Source: Actinomycetes bacterium
Lineage (GTDB): Bacteria; Actinomycetota; Actinomycetes; Mycobacteriales; Mycobacteriaceae
DNA length: 64,000 bases
Direction: 5' to 3'
NCBI GenBank assembly: GCA_023404955.1
Contig: JAEXZY010000165.1
Location: forward strand, 1-64,000
The notes under the pieces were generated by a model. The model had not been told where the DNA came from. It made no database searches and worked only from the letters and a program-made list of their open reading frames with translations. The position numbers and the translations under genes are program-made. This document shows, one piece after another, positions 55,048 to 64,000 of this stretch (position 1 is its first letter; the number at the start of each line of letters is the position of its first letter).

Positions 55048-55568
55048 CGTCGGTCGTTCTGTCGATCGGGTCGAACCTCGGAGACCGGATGGCGCACCTG
55101 CAGTCGGTTATCGACGGGCTGGGCGATGCGGTCACCGCGGTGTCGCCGGTCTACGAGACCGCGGCGTGGGGCGGTGTCGAGCAGGGCGCGTTCCTCAACG
55201 CCGTCGTCCTGGCCGACGCCGGGCACGGGCCACACGAATGGCTGCACCGCGCCCACGAGCTGGAAACGGCGGCTCAGCGTGTGCGCGAACAGCATTGGGG
55301 GCCGCGGACTCTCGATGTCGATCTGGTGGAGGTGCGCGATGGCGGCCGAGAGATCACCGTCGACGACGACGTCTTGACCCTGCCGCACCGCTACGCCCAT
55401 GCTCGCGCGTTCGTGCTCGTTCCCTGGCTGGCCGTCGCCCCGGCGGCGACGTTGACCGTCGAGGGCCGGCCGACCCCCGTCGAAGAGCTGCTGGCCGCCC
55501 TCGATCCGGCTGAGCGCGCCGGTGTGCGCCGGACCGACCACAGTCTGACCTCGCGGGCCACGCGCTGA
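55044..55568 (+). CDS. folK: HPPK, hydroxymethyl-dihydropterin pyrophosphokinase
   Basis: A 174-residue pyrophosphokinase that activates the pterin for FolP. Motifs are LSIGSNLGDRMAHL, SPVYETAAWGGVEQGAFLNAV, and the ATP/Mg signature RTLDVDLVEV with PHRYAHARAFVL. Tight operon: ATGA with folB, TGATG with the membrane protein after it. Confidence 0.96.
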   Translation: MTSVVLSIGSNLGDRMAHLQSVIDGLGDAVTAVSPVYETAAWGGVEQGAFLNAVVLADAGHGPHEWLHRAHELETAAQRVREQHWGPRTLDVDLVEVRDGGREITVDDDVLTLPHRYAHARAFVLVPWLAVAPAATLTVEGRPTPVEELLAALDPAERAGVRRTDHSLTSRATR

Positions 55569-56044
55569 TGGGGCCGACTCGTACCCGAGACCTGGTCGCC
55601 GGAGCCGTCGCGGCCGCGGTGCTGGGGTATCTGCTGGTGCGGCTCACCTACCGATACTTCCCGCCGATCACGGTGTGGACGGGCATGTCCGTGCTCGGCG
55701 TCGCGGTGGCCCTCGCGGGTTGGGGGTTCTATGTACGGGCACGCATCCGCGACAACGAGATCGGAGTCGGTCGCGGCCGGCTGCATCCGCTCGCGGTGGC
55801 TCGCTCGGTGCTGATCGCCAAGGCCGCGGCGTGGATGGGCGCGGTCGTGCTGGGGTGGTGGCTGGCGGTCGCGGCGTACGTACTGCCGCGCCGTGACGCC
55901 CTGCGGGTGGCCGCCGCTGACAGCCCCGGAGCTGTCGTCGCGGGCCTCTGCGCGCTGGCGCTGGTCGCGGCAGCGCTGTGGCTGCAGCATTGCTGCCGGT
56001 CCCCAGAGGACAGCCCGCCCGACGCGGATCCAGCGCCCGGCTGA
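55568..56044 (+). CDS. DUF3180 membrane protein
   Basis: A 158-residue protein, counterpart of Rv3605c, with four hydrophobic helices (about residues 8-28, 35-54, 80-105 and 120-142) and a basic loop between 2 and 3 (VRARIRDNEIGVGRGRLHP). DUF3180 is actinobacterial and always follows folK; function unknown, perhaps folate-related only by position. Its ATG overlaps the folK stop. Confidence 0.87.
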   Translation: MGPTRTRDLVAGAVAAAVLGYLLVRLTYRYFPPITVWTGMSVLGVAVALAGWGFYVRARIRDNEIGVGRGRLHPLAVARSVLIAKAAAWMGAVVLGWWLAVAAYVLPRRDALRVAAADSPGAVVAGLCALALVAAALWLQHCCRSPEDSPPDADPAPG

Positions 56045-56108
56045 GGGTGCCCGCGGCTTCGTGACCGAATCGCCGCAAGGGTCGACACGCGTGGCGACCT
56101 GTGGCGGG

Positions 56109-56114
56109 TACAGT
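56109..56114 (+). promoter_or_regulatory. -10 hexamer for leaderless start
   Basis: TACAGT ends 6 bases before ATG 56121, so transcription is expected to begin on the start codon. Confidence 0.55.
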
Positions 56115-56120
56115 CGCCCC

Positions 56121-57377
56121 ATGACCGATCCGACCCGCGGCGCCAGGATGCGTCGGGGCGGTCGGCGGCCCGGCTGGATCCTGATGTCAGCGTTGCTGGT
56201 ACTGGCTATTGCCGCCAGTTCTGCCCTGGTTTTCACCGATCGCGTGGAGTTGCTCAAGCTTGCTGTGATCCTCGCACTGTGGGCTGCGGTGGTCGCGGCT
56301 TTCGTGTCGGTGATCTACCGCAGGCAGAGCGACAGCGACCAGGCGAAGGTGCGGGATCTGAAGCTGGTGTACGACCTTCAACTCGAGCGTGAGATCTCGG
56401 CGCGCCGCGAGTACGAGCTGACCGTCGAGAGCCACCTGCGCCGCGAGTTGGCCAGTGAACTGCGGGCCCAATCGGCTGACGAGGTCGCGGCGCTGCGCGC
56501 CGAGCTGGCCGCGCTGCGGGCCAATCTGGAGTATCTGTTCGACGCCGATCTGTCGGAGCGCCCCGCACTGGAGCGCGATCGCGCCGAGGCGCCGTCGCTG
56601 CCTACGGCCGGGCGGGTGAGCAGCAGCCGCATCGACACCGAGGACGCCGACGCCCGTCGCGCCGCGCTGGCGATCGACGTCGACGAGCACTCCCCGGACA
56701 CCGAGGAGAGCCCGATCATCGACGTGCCCGCCGAGCCGCACCCGGATGACGGCTGGCCGCGCGTGCCCGAGCCGGCCGAGCCGGCCGGCGGTGCGCACCG
56801 CCGCGCCGGAGCGCCGACCGGGCCCTGGGCGCAACAGCCCGCTCAGGCACCGCCGACGCCGCAGCCGACTCAGACGCCGCCACCTCCGCCGCAGGCATCA
56901 CCGCATTTCCCGTGGCTGCCATCGCAGTCCACACCGCAGGCCCCGCCGCCACCCCGGCAAGCACCCAGTTCACCCGGAACCTGGCAACCCGCGCCGGCCG
57001 AAGGCCGCTTCATCCCGGCCGGGCAGCCGGGCTCCCACTGGGCGTCCCCGCCGGTCCGGCCGGAGCCCGAGCCGGTCCGGCCGGAACCCGAGCCGATCCC
57101 GGAGCCCGAACCCGAACACGATCCGCCATTCGAGTACGTCGGACGTCGGCGCGCACCGGAGGCCACCGAGTCGCCCGAACCGCCCCGCGGCCGGCATTCG
57201 TCGGCGTCGGATCCGGTGACCGCGGAGCCCTCGACCGAGGACACCGCCGAAGCCGAGGCCGAGGCCGACGACGAGGACGGTGGCGCCCACACCGGTGGCC
57301 AGTCGGTGGCCGAGCTGCTGGCGAGGCTGCAGGCCAGCCCGACGGGTGGGGGCCGGCGCCGCCGCCGCGAAGACTGA
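56121..57377 (+). CDS. Membrane protein with coiled coil and Pro-rich tail (Rv3604c family)
   Basis: A 418-residue protein. Two membrane helices (about residues 20-40 and 46-66) are followed by a coiled coil (about 75-145, with DLQLEREISARREYELTVESH and AALRAELAALRANLEYL) and a long low-complexity tail rich in Pro, Gln, Glu and Ala, with repeats of PEPEP and VRPEPEP. Actinobacterial DUF6779-type architecture. Function unknown; the layout suggests a membrane-tethered scaffold for envelope or division proteins. A leaderless-type -10 fixes the start. Confidence 0.85.
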   Translation: MTDPTRGARMRRGGRRPGWILMSALLVLAIAASSALVFTDRVELLKLAVILALWAAVVAAFVSVIYRRQSDSDQAKVRDLKLVYDLQLEREISARREYELTVESHLRRELASELRAQSADEVAALRAELAALRANLEYLFDADLSERPALERDRAEAPSLPTAGRVSSSRIDTEDADARRAALAIDVDEHSPDTEESPIIDVPAEPHPDDGWPRVPEPAEPAGGAHRRAGAPTGPWAQQPAQAPPTPQPTQTPPPPPQASPHFPWLPSQSTPQAPPPPRQAPSSPGTWQPAPAEGRFIPAGQPGSHWASPPVRPEPEPVRPEPEPIPEPEPEHDPPFEYVGRRRAPEATESPEPPRGRHSSASDPVTAEPSTEDTAEAEAEADDEDGGAHTGGQSVAELLARLQASPTGGGRRRRRED

Positions 57378-57453
57378 CTTCGCCGCTGGGTTAGGCTGTG
57401 CCCGACCGGTACCCGCTTCGCGGGACCGGACCGACGGAGAAACAGCGAGGGCG

Positions 57454-58407
57454 ATGGTTGCGATGGTCGAGCCCGCGATCGGTGGCGCTCCCCATGACGG
57501 ACTCCGCCCCGCCCGCCTGACCGTCGGCGTCATCTCGGCAGGCAAGGTGGGGGCTGCCCTCGGCGCGGCGCTGGAGCGGGCCGAGCATGTGGTCGCCGGG
57601 TGCAGTGCGGTGTCGCGCGCCTCCCGCGCGCGGGCGGCCAGGTGGCTCCCGGACACCCCGGTGTTGGCCGTCGACGAGGTCGCCGCGCGTGCTGAGCTGC
57701 TGCTGCTGGCTGTGCCCGACGCGGCGCTCGCCGACCTGGTCGCCGGGCTGGCGGCCACCGGCGCGGTGCGGCCCAACACGATCGTCGCGCACACGTCGGG
57801 GGCCAACGGCATCGGCATCCTGGCGCCGCTGGCCGAGATGGGCTGCATCACGATGGCGATCCACCCGGCGATGACGTTCGCCGGCACCGATGAGGACGTG
57901 GATCGGTTGCGCGGCACCTGTTTCGGGATCACCGCCGCCGACGAGATCGGCTATGCGATCGCGCAATCGCTGGTTCTCGAAGTCGGTGGTGAGCCGTTCC
58001 GGGTGCGCGAAGACGCGCGAACGCTCTATCACGCGGCGCTCGCGCACGGCAGCAACCACGTCGTCACCGTCGTGCTCGATGCGTTGGAGGCCTTGCGGGC
58101 CGCGCTGTCCGGGCAGGAGCTTCTCGGCCAGGACATCGTCGCCGACGCCCCGGGTGGGCTGGCCGAACGGATCATGGGTCCGCTGGTCCGAGCGTCGGTG
58201 GACAACGCGCTGCGGGCGGGCCAGCGTGCGCTGACGGGGCCGGTGGCCCGCGGAGACGCCGCCGCGGTTGCCGGTCACCTGCACGCTCTCGAAGAAGTCA
58301 ACCCTGTTCTGGCGCAAGCATATCGAACGAATTCCCACCGGACGGCGCAGCGGGCGGACGCACCCGCCGCCGTCTTCGACGTACTGGCGGAGGCCGAGGG
58401 ACGATGA
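57454..58407 (+). CDS. Rossmann-fold/DUF2520 protein (Rv3603c family)
   Basis: A 317-residue two-domain dehydrogenase-like protein. The N-terminal Rossmann domain has VGVISAGKVGAALGAALE and LLLLAVPDAAL; the C-terminal DUF2520 domain has the conserved KALYHAAA-like ARTLYHAALAHGSNHV. The fold resembles ketopantoate or F420-dependent NADP reductases. Its coupling to panC (ATGA) suggests a pantothenate step, but this is unproven. ATG 57454 used; ATG 57463 also possible. Confidence 0.88.
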   Translation: MVAMVEPAIGGAPHDGLRPARLTVGVISAGKVGAALGAALERAEHVVAGCSAVSRASRARAARWLPDTPVLAVDEVAARAELLLLAVPDAALADLVAGLAATGAVRPNTIVAHTSGANGIGILAPLAEMGCITMAIHPAMTFAGTDEDVDRLRGTCFGITAADEIGYAIAQSLVLEVGGEPFRVREDARTLYHAALAHGSNHVVTVVLDALEALRAALSGQELLGQDIVADAPGGLAERIMGPLVRASVDNALRAGQRALTGPVARGDAAAVAGHLHALEEVNPVLAQAYRTNSHRTAQRADAPAAVFDVLAEAEGR

Positions 58408-59345
58408 ACACCGGCAAGCTGAAATTCGCGGCGGGCGAACTCAACACCTACACCCGCCCGCAGGAGGTGTCCGACGTGACCCGGGCGCTGCGGACCACCG
58501 GCCGCCGCGCCATGCTCGTGCCGACGATGGGGGCTCTGCACGAGGGCCACCTGACGTTGATCCGCAGTGCCAAGCGGGTTCCGGGTGCGGTGGTCGTGGT
58601 GTCGATCTTCGTCAACCCCCTGCAATTCGGTGCCAACGAGGACCTCGACGCCTACCCCCGCACCCTGGCCGACGATCTCGATGCACTGCGCGCCGAGGGC
58701 GTCGAGATCGCCTACACGCCGACCGCAGCAGACATGTATCCGCAGGGCCAGCGCACCACCGTGGTACCGGGACCCATCGGCGCCGAACTCGAAGGCGCAG
58801 TGCGCCCAACGCATTTCGCGGGTGTGCTGACCGTGGTCGCCAAGCTGTTCAACATCGTGCGGCCGGACCGGGCGTACTTCGGGGAGAAGGATTACCAGCA
58901 GCTGACGCTGATCCGCCAGATGGTCACCGACCTCGATCTGGGTGTGCAGATCCAGGGCGTGCCGATCGTGCGGGAAGCCGACGGCCTGGCCATGTCCTCG
59001 CGCAACCGCTACCTCGACCCGGTCCAGCGCGAGCAGGCCGGTGCCCTCTCGGCCGCGCTGCTGGCCGGCATGTACGCCGCCGCTACCGGCGTGCCCGCAG
59101 CGCTGGATGCGGCCCGGGCCGTGCTGGACGAGGTGCCCGCGCTGGAGGTCGACTACCTGGAGGTGCGCGATCCGATGCTCGGACCGGCACCCATAGAGGG
59201 GCCGGCGCGAATGCTGGTGGCTGCCAAACTCGGAACCACGCGATTGCTCGACAACATCGCGATCGACGTCGGCGCCAGCGCCGGCATCGACGGTCACCCG
59301 CGCACCCCCAGTGGCGAGAGCCACGAACTGCCCTGGAGAAACTGA
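58404..59345 (+). CDS. panC: Pantothenate synthetase
   Basis: A 313-residue class I aminoacyl-synthetase-like enzyme (pantoate + beta-alanine + ATP to pantothenate). Motifs are VPTMGALHEGHLTL (HIGH-like HEGH), FVNPLQFG, the pantoate site FGEKDYQQL, and SSRNRYL (KMSKS-like). ATG overlaps the upstream stop. It is followed with no spacer by coaX; panD, found between them in M. tuberculosis, is absent. Confidence 0.97.
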   Translation: MNTGKLKFAAGELNTYTRPQEVSDVTRALRTTGRRAMLVPTMGALHEGHLTLIRSAKRVPGAVVVVSIFVNPLQFGANEDLDAYPRTLADDLDALRAEGVEIAYTPTAADMYPQGQRTTVVPGPIGAELEGAVRPTHFAGVLTVVAKLFNIVRPDRAYFGEKDYQQLTLIRQMVTDLDLGVQIQGVPIVREADGLAMSSRNRYLDPVQREQAGALSAALLAGMYAAATGVPAALDAARAVLDEVPALEVDYLEVRDPMLGPAPIEGPARMLVAAKLGTTRLLDNIAIDVGASAGIDGHPRTPSGESHELPWRN

Positions 59346-60161
59346 GTGCTGCTCGTCATCGACGTCCGTAACACCCACACCGTCGTCGGGCTGATCTCCG
59401 GTGCCGGCGACCACGCGAAAGTGGTGTCGCACTGGCGTATTCGCACCGAGTCCGAGGTCACCGCCGACGAACTGGCGCTCACCATCGACGGGCTCATCGG
59501 CGACGACGCCGAGCGGCTGACCGGCGCCGCGGGCCTGTCCACCGTGCCGTCGGTGCTGCACGAGGTCCGCGTGATGCTCGAGCAGTACTGGCCGTCGGTG
59601 CCGCACGTGCTGATCGAACCAGGGGTGCGTACCGGCATCCCGCTGCTGGTCGACAACCCCAAAGAGGTGGGCGCGGACCGGATCGTCAATTGCCTCGCGG
59701 CGTACCAGAAGTACGGCACCGCGGCGATCGTCGTGGATTTCGGATCGTCGATCTGCGTCGATGTGGTGTCGGCCAAGGGCGAGTTCCTGGGCGGTGCGAT
59801 CGCGCCCGGCGTGCAGGTGTCCTCCGATGCCGCGGCCGCCCGCTCGGCGGCGTTGCGCCGGGTGGAGCTGACCCGGCCCCGCTCGGTGATCGGGAAGAAC
59901 ACCGTCGAATGCATGCAGGCCGGGGCTGTGTTCGGGTTCGCGGGGCTGGTCGACGGTCTGGTCAGCCGGGTGCGCTCGGACGTCGACGGCTTCGGCGGTG
60001 ACGACGTCGCGGTGGTCGCGACCGGGCACGGCGCACCACTGGTGCTCGCCGACCTGCGGACCGTGCAGCACTACGACCGCCATCTCACGCTCGACGGGCT
60101 GCGCCTGGTGTTCGAGCGCAACCGTGACAATCAGCGGGGCAAGCTCAAGGGCGCCCGCTAG
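59346..60161 (+). CDS. coaX: Type III pantothenate kinase
   Basis: A 271-residue ASKHA-fold kinase (first step from pantothenate to CoA). Phosphate-binding DVRNTHTV replaces the usual DxGNT, as in M. tuberculosis CoaX (Rv3600c); GADRIVNCLAAY and VVDFGSSICVDVV form the pantothenate and second phosphate sites. M. tuberculosis CoaX is reported inactive, with type I CoaA supplying activity, so this copy may also be vestigial. The GTG abuts the panC stop. Confidence 0.93.
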   Translation: MLLVIDVRNTHTVVGLISGAGDHAKVVSHWRIRTESEVTADELALTIDGLIGDDAERLTGAAGLSTVPSVLHEVRVMLEQYWPSVPHVLIEPGVRTGIPLLVDNPKEVGADRIVNCLAAYQKYGTAAIVVDFGSSICVDVVSAKGEFLGGAIAPGVQVSSDAAAARSAALRRVELTRPRSVIGKNTVECMQAGAVFGFAGLVDGLVSRVRSDVDGFGGDDVAVVATGHGAPLVLADLRTVQHYDRHLTLDGLRLVFERNRDNQRGKLKGAR

Positions 60162-60200
60162 CCGCTCGCCAGCGACTTCGGACCGCGCCGGCCGGTCATT

Positions 60201-60206
60201 TAAGCT
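60201..60206 (+). promoter_or_regulatory. -10 hexamer for near-leaderless lysS
   Basis: TAAGCT, 8 bases before GTG 60215; no ribosome-binding site visible. Confidence 0.45.
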
Positions 60207-60214
60207 GGCACGTC

Positions 60215-61735
60215 GTGACCGACGAATCCGGCAGCGCAGACAGTGACATCTCGGGCGACATCCCCGAGCAGTTCCGGATCCGTCAGGCCAAACGTCAGAA
60301 GCTGCTCGACGAGGGTCGGGACCCCTATCCCGTCGAGGTCGCCCGCACCCACACCCTCGCCGAGGTGCGCCAGGCGTTCCCGGAGCTGACCGCCGACGAG
60401 ACCACCGGCGAGCTGGTCGGGGTGTCGGGCCGCGTCATCTTCGCGCGTAACTCCGGCAAGCTGTGCTTCGCGACGCTGCAGGACGGTGACGGCACGCAAC
60501 TGCAGGCGATGATCAGTCTGGACCGGGTCGGCCGGGACTCCCTCGATGCGTGGAAGGCCGACGTCGACCTCGGGGACATCGTGTTCGTCCACGGTGAGGT
60601 GATCAGTTCCCGCCGCGGCGAGCTGTCTGTGCTGGCCGATTCGTGGCAAATCGCGGCCAAGTCACTGCGCCCGTTGCCGGTGGCGCACAAGGAGATGAGC
60701 GAGGAATCCCGGGTCCGGCAGCGCTACGTCGACCTGATCGTGCGCCCCGAGGCCCGCACCATCGCCCGGCAGCGTGTCGCCGTGGTGCGCGCGGTGCGCT
60801 CGGCGCTGGAGCGGCGTGGCTTCCTGGAGGTGGAGACGCCGATCCTGCAGACCCTGGCCGGCGGCGCGGCGGCGCGGCCGTTCGTGACACATTCCAATGC
60901 ACTCGATGCCGATCTGTATCTGCGTATTGCACCGGAGCTATTCCTCAAACGGTGCGTGGTGGGCGGACTGGACCGAGTATTCGAGTTGAATCGGGTGTTC
61001 CGGAACGAGGGTGCCGATTCCACGCATTCGCCCGAATTCGCGATGCTCGAGACATATCAGGCTTACGGAACTTATGACGATTCCGCGATCGTCACGCGCG
61101 AACTTATTCAAGAAGTCGCCGACGAGGCGATAGGCACGCGGCAGGTCACATTGCCGGACGGCAGCATCTATGACCTCGACGGCGAATGGGACACCATTGG
61201 AATGTATCCCTCATTGTCGGAGGGGCTCGGGGAGGAGATCACGCCGGCGACCAGTGCCGAACAATTGTGGCAGATCGCCGACCGGCTCGGTGTGGAAATT
61301 CCCCGTGACCGTGGTTACGGCCACGGGAAATTGGTCGAGGAACTGTGGGAGCACGTGGTCGGTGACACGTTGTGGGCGCCCACCTTCGTCCGCGACTTCC
61401 CGGTGGAGACCACACCGCTGACCCGCGCGCACCGCAGCATCGAGGGGGTCACCGAGAAGTGGGATCTCTACGTGCGTCACATCGAGCTGGCCACCGGATA
61501 TTCGGAGTTGATCGACCCGGTCATCCAGCGCGAACGATTCGAGGCGCAGGCGCGGGCGGCCGCCGCAGGCGATGACGAGGCCATGGCCCTCGACGAGGAT
61601 TTCCTCTCCGCGCTGGAATACGGGATGCCTCCGACGACGGGAACGGGAATGGGTGTCGACCGCTTGTTGATGGCACTGACGGGGCTGTCCATTCGCGAGA
61701 CTGTTTTGTTTCCCATTGTTCGGCGACACAGTTAG
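60215..61735 (+). CDS. lysS: Lysyl-tRNA synthetase, class II
   Basis: A 506-residue class IIb synthetase. An OB-fold anticodon domain (VSGRVIFARNSGKLCFATLQDGDG) leads into the catalytic domain with motif 1 RRGFLEVETPIL, motif 2 ELNRVFRNEGADSTHSPEFAMLE and motif 3 GTGMGVDRLLMAL. It charges tRNA-Lys. From about 60880 to 61340, and again near the 3' end, base composition is visibly less GC-rich and third positions use A/T far more than in flanking genes. Start GTG 60215. Confidence 0.97.
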   Translation: MTDESGSADSDISGDIPEQFRIRQAKRQKLLDEGRDPYPVEVARTHTLAEVRQAFPELTADETTGELVGVSGRVIFARNSGKLCFATLQDGDGTQLQAMISLDRVGRDSLDAWKADVDLGDIVFVHGEVISSRRGELSVLADSWQIAAKSLRPLPVAHKEMSEESRVRQRYVDLIVRPEARTIARQRVAVVRAVRSALERRGFLEVETPILQTLAGGAAARPFVTHSNALDADLYLRIAPELFLKRCVVGGLDRVFELNRVFRNEGADSTHSPEFAMLETYQAYGTYDDSAIVTRELIQEVADEAIGTRQVTLPDGSIYDLDGEWDTIGMYPSLSEGLGEEITPATSAEQLWQIADRLGVEIPRDRGYGHGKLVEELWEHVVGDTLWAPTFVRDFPVETTPLTRAHRSIEGVTEKWDLYVRHIELATGYSELIDPVIQRERFEAQARAAAAGDDEAMALDEDFLSALEYGMPPTTGTGMGVDRLLMALTGLSIRETVLFPIVRRHS

Positions 61736-61895
61736 CCGTCCCACTCAGCCGGTCGAGTTCGTCGAACCGTCTACTCCGCGGCCGCATTCACGCGGCACCT
61801 GAGCGTTGTTGAACGAAAAGCGCATTTATGGCACATTGATGCCGGGGTTGGATCACGCCAGTTGCGGGGCAGCGCACAGAGAAGGGCTTTGGGCC

Positions 61896-62237
61896 ATGGC
61901 GAAAAAAGTCACCGTCACTCTTGTCGATGATTTCGATGGTGACGGCGCCGCTGACGAGACCGTCGAATTCGGTCTCGACGGAGTGAGTTACGAGATCGAT
62001 TTGTCGGCCAAGAACGCCGCCAAACTCCGCAATGATTTGAACAAATGGGTCGAGGCGGGCCGCCGGGTCGGTGGCCGTCGTCGCGGCCGGTCGGCCGGAA
62101 CCGGCCGTGGTCGCGCCGCCATCGACCGCGAACAGAGCGCCGCGATCAGGGAGTGGGCGCGCCGCAACGGTCACAACGTCTCCACCCGCGGCCGTATCCC
62201 CGCCGACGTCATCGACGCCTTCCACGAGGCCACCTAG
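61896..62237 (+). CDS. lsr2: Nucleoid-associated protein Lsr2
   Basis: A 113-residue H-NS-like xenogeneic silencer. N-terminal dimerisation domain (MAKKVTVTLVDDFDGDGAADET), basic linker (RRVGGRRRGRSAGTGRGR) and C-terminal DNA-binding domain with the AT-hook-like Arg98-Gly-Arg100 in STRGRIPADV. It bridges AT-rich DNA and silences acquired genes. The ATG at 61896 matches the family; the upstream 160 bases hold its leader. Confidence 0.97.
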   Translation: MAKKVTVTLVDDFDGDGAADETVEFGLDGVSYEIDLSAKNAAKLRNDLNKWVEAGRRVGGRRRGRSAGTGRGRAAIDREQSAAIREWARRNGHNVSTRGRIPADVIDAFHEAT

Positions 62238-62291
62238 CGGCTGAAACGCCACCGGTTGCCAGGCCCGTTCCGGCAATCCGGGTCACGTCCG

Positions 62292-62306
62292 TTCGCTACC
62301 GGCGAA
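62292..62306. promoter_or_regulatory. ClgR-type operator upstream of clpC1
   Basis: TTCGC-TACCG-GCGAA is a perfect inverted repeat containing CGC-N5-GCG, the ClgR recognition pattern of actinobacteria (preceded by G as in GTTCGC). It is about 240 bases upstream of clpC1, a known ClgR target. Confidence 0.6.
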
Positions 62307-62534
62307 GCCACCGGGACCGCGCGGATGAAACGATTTCACCTGTTGCTGCGTTGGACCTGACGGCGCCAGGTCGCCACCCCCAGTTCAGCCCGTGGAGAAC
62401 GGACCCCGGAACCGACCGGGAACGGGCCGACAGGCGGGGCACCTGAAGCCGCCGCCCATTACAGTGGACGGCAGGTGCGGGCACGTCTTTTGCGTGTGGC
62501 ACCCATCTATGCGATGGAGAGCAGGTAACCACGG

Positions 62535-64000
<1,466 letters not shown>

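Overview
The window reads as a mycobacterial chromosome segment, most likely from a rapidly growing Mycolicibacterium-type species. It is high in GC throughout, its genes are packed with ATGA/GTGA overlaps, and GTG starts are frequent. From end to end it follows, in inverted orientation, the M. tuberculosis order from Rv3673c to Rv3596c (thioredoxin, nudix, marP, ephE ... lysS, lsr2, clpC1). Species-level differences are clear. The dppABCD, espACD/Rv3611-3616 and PE/PPE blocks and panD are missing here, while a Ser/Thr kinase, a nitrilase, a Pls-type peptide synthetase with an M1 peptidase, a beta-lactamase-fold hydrolase, an OHCU decarboxylase-like gene and a molybdopterin oxidoreductase are present. 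The first 25 bases are residual Nextera read-2 adapter, so position 1 is an assembly contig end and the first gene is artificially truncated.

0-9 kb: redox and envelope defence (thioredoxin-like, CoA-type nudix, the acid-resistance protease MarP, EphE-like hydrolase, a holin-X-type membrane protein, a secreted trypsin-like protease), then acs, a degenerate Fic-like protein, the 6S-like Ms1 RNA and a HAD-IB phosphatase. 9-15 kb: the 6C small RNA, two DnaA-box-like sites, then ssd and a Tad/Flp pilus-type operon (tadA, tadB, tadC, a DUF4244 pilin, two TadE/G-like genes), followed by a Ser/Thr kinase. 15-26 kb: Rv3651-like protein, DEAD-box helicase, cspA with a structured leader and a clear terminator, topA, the class III adenylate cyclase (Rv3645 type), holB and tRNA-Thr(CGT).

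26-38 kb: nitrilase, a GT-C-like membrane protein and galE1. Convergent with these is a five-gene, translationally coupled minus-strand operon: Pls-like NRPS, M1 peptidase, flippase-like protein, PpgS-like glycosyltransferase, DUF2304. The adenylation domain reads as lysine-type by the eight-residue code, so this may be a lysine-polymer or lysine-conjugate system linked to polyprenyl-phosphate sugar chemistry. It is followed by terC behind a yybP-ykoY (Mn2+) riboswitch.

38-50 kb: beta-lactamase-fold hydrolase, OHCU decarboxylase-like protein, ppa, dacB, a zinc metalloprotease, tilS, hpt, a molybdopterin oxidoreductase, lpqG, an unusual TetR-HTH/transmembrane/PE-PPE esterase fusion, and ephA. 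50-64 kb: ftsH with the folate genes folE-folP-folB-folK, two membrane proteins, a Rossmann/DUF2520 protein, panC directly abutting coaX, lysS, lsr2, and the 5' part of clpC1 behind a ClgR-type operator. No insertion sequences, prophage or CRISPR arrays were seen.
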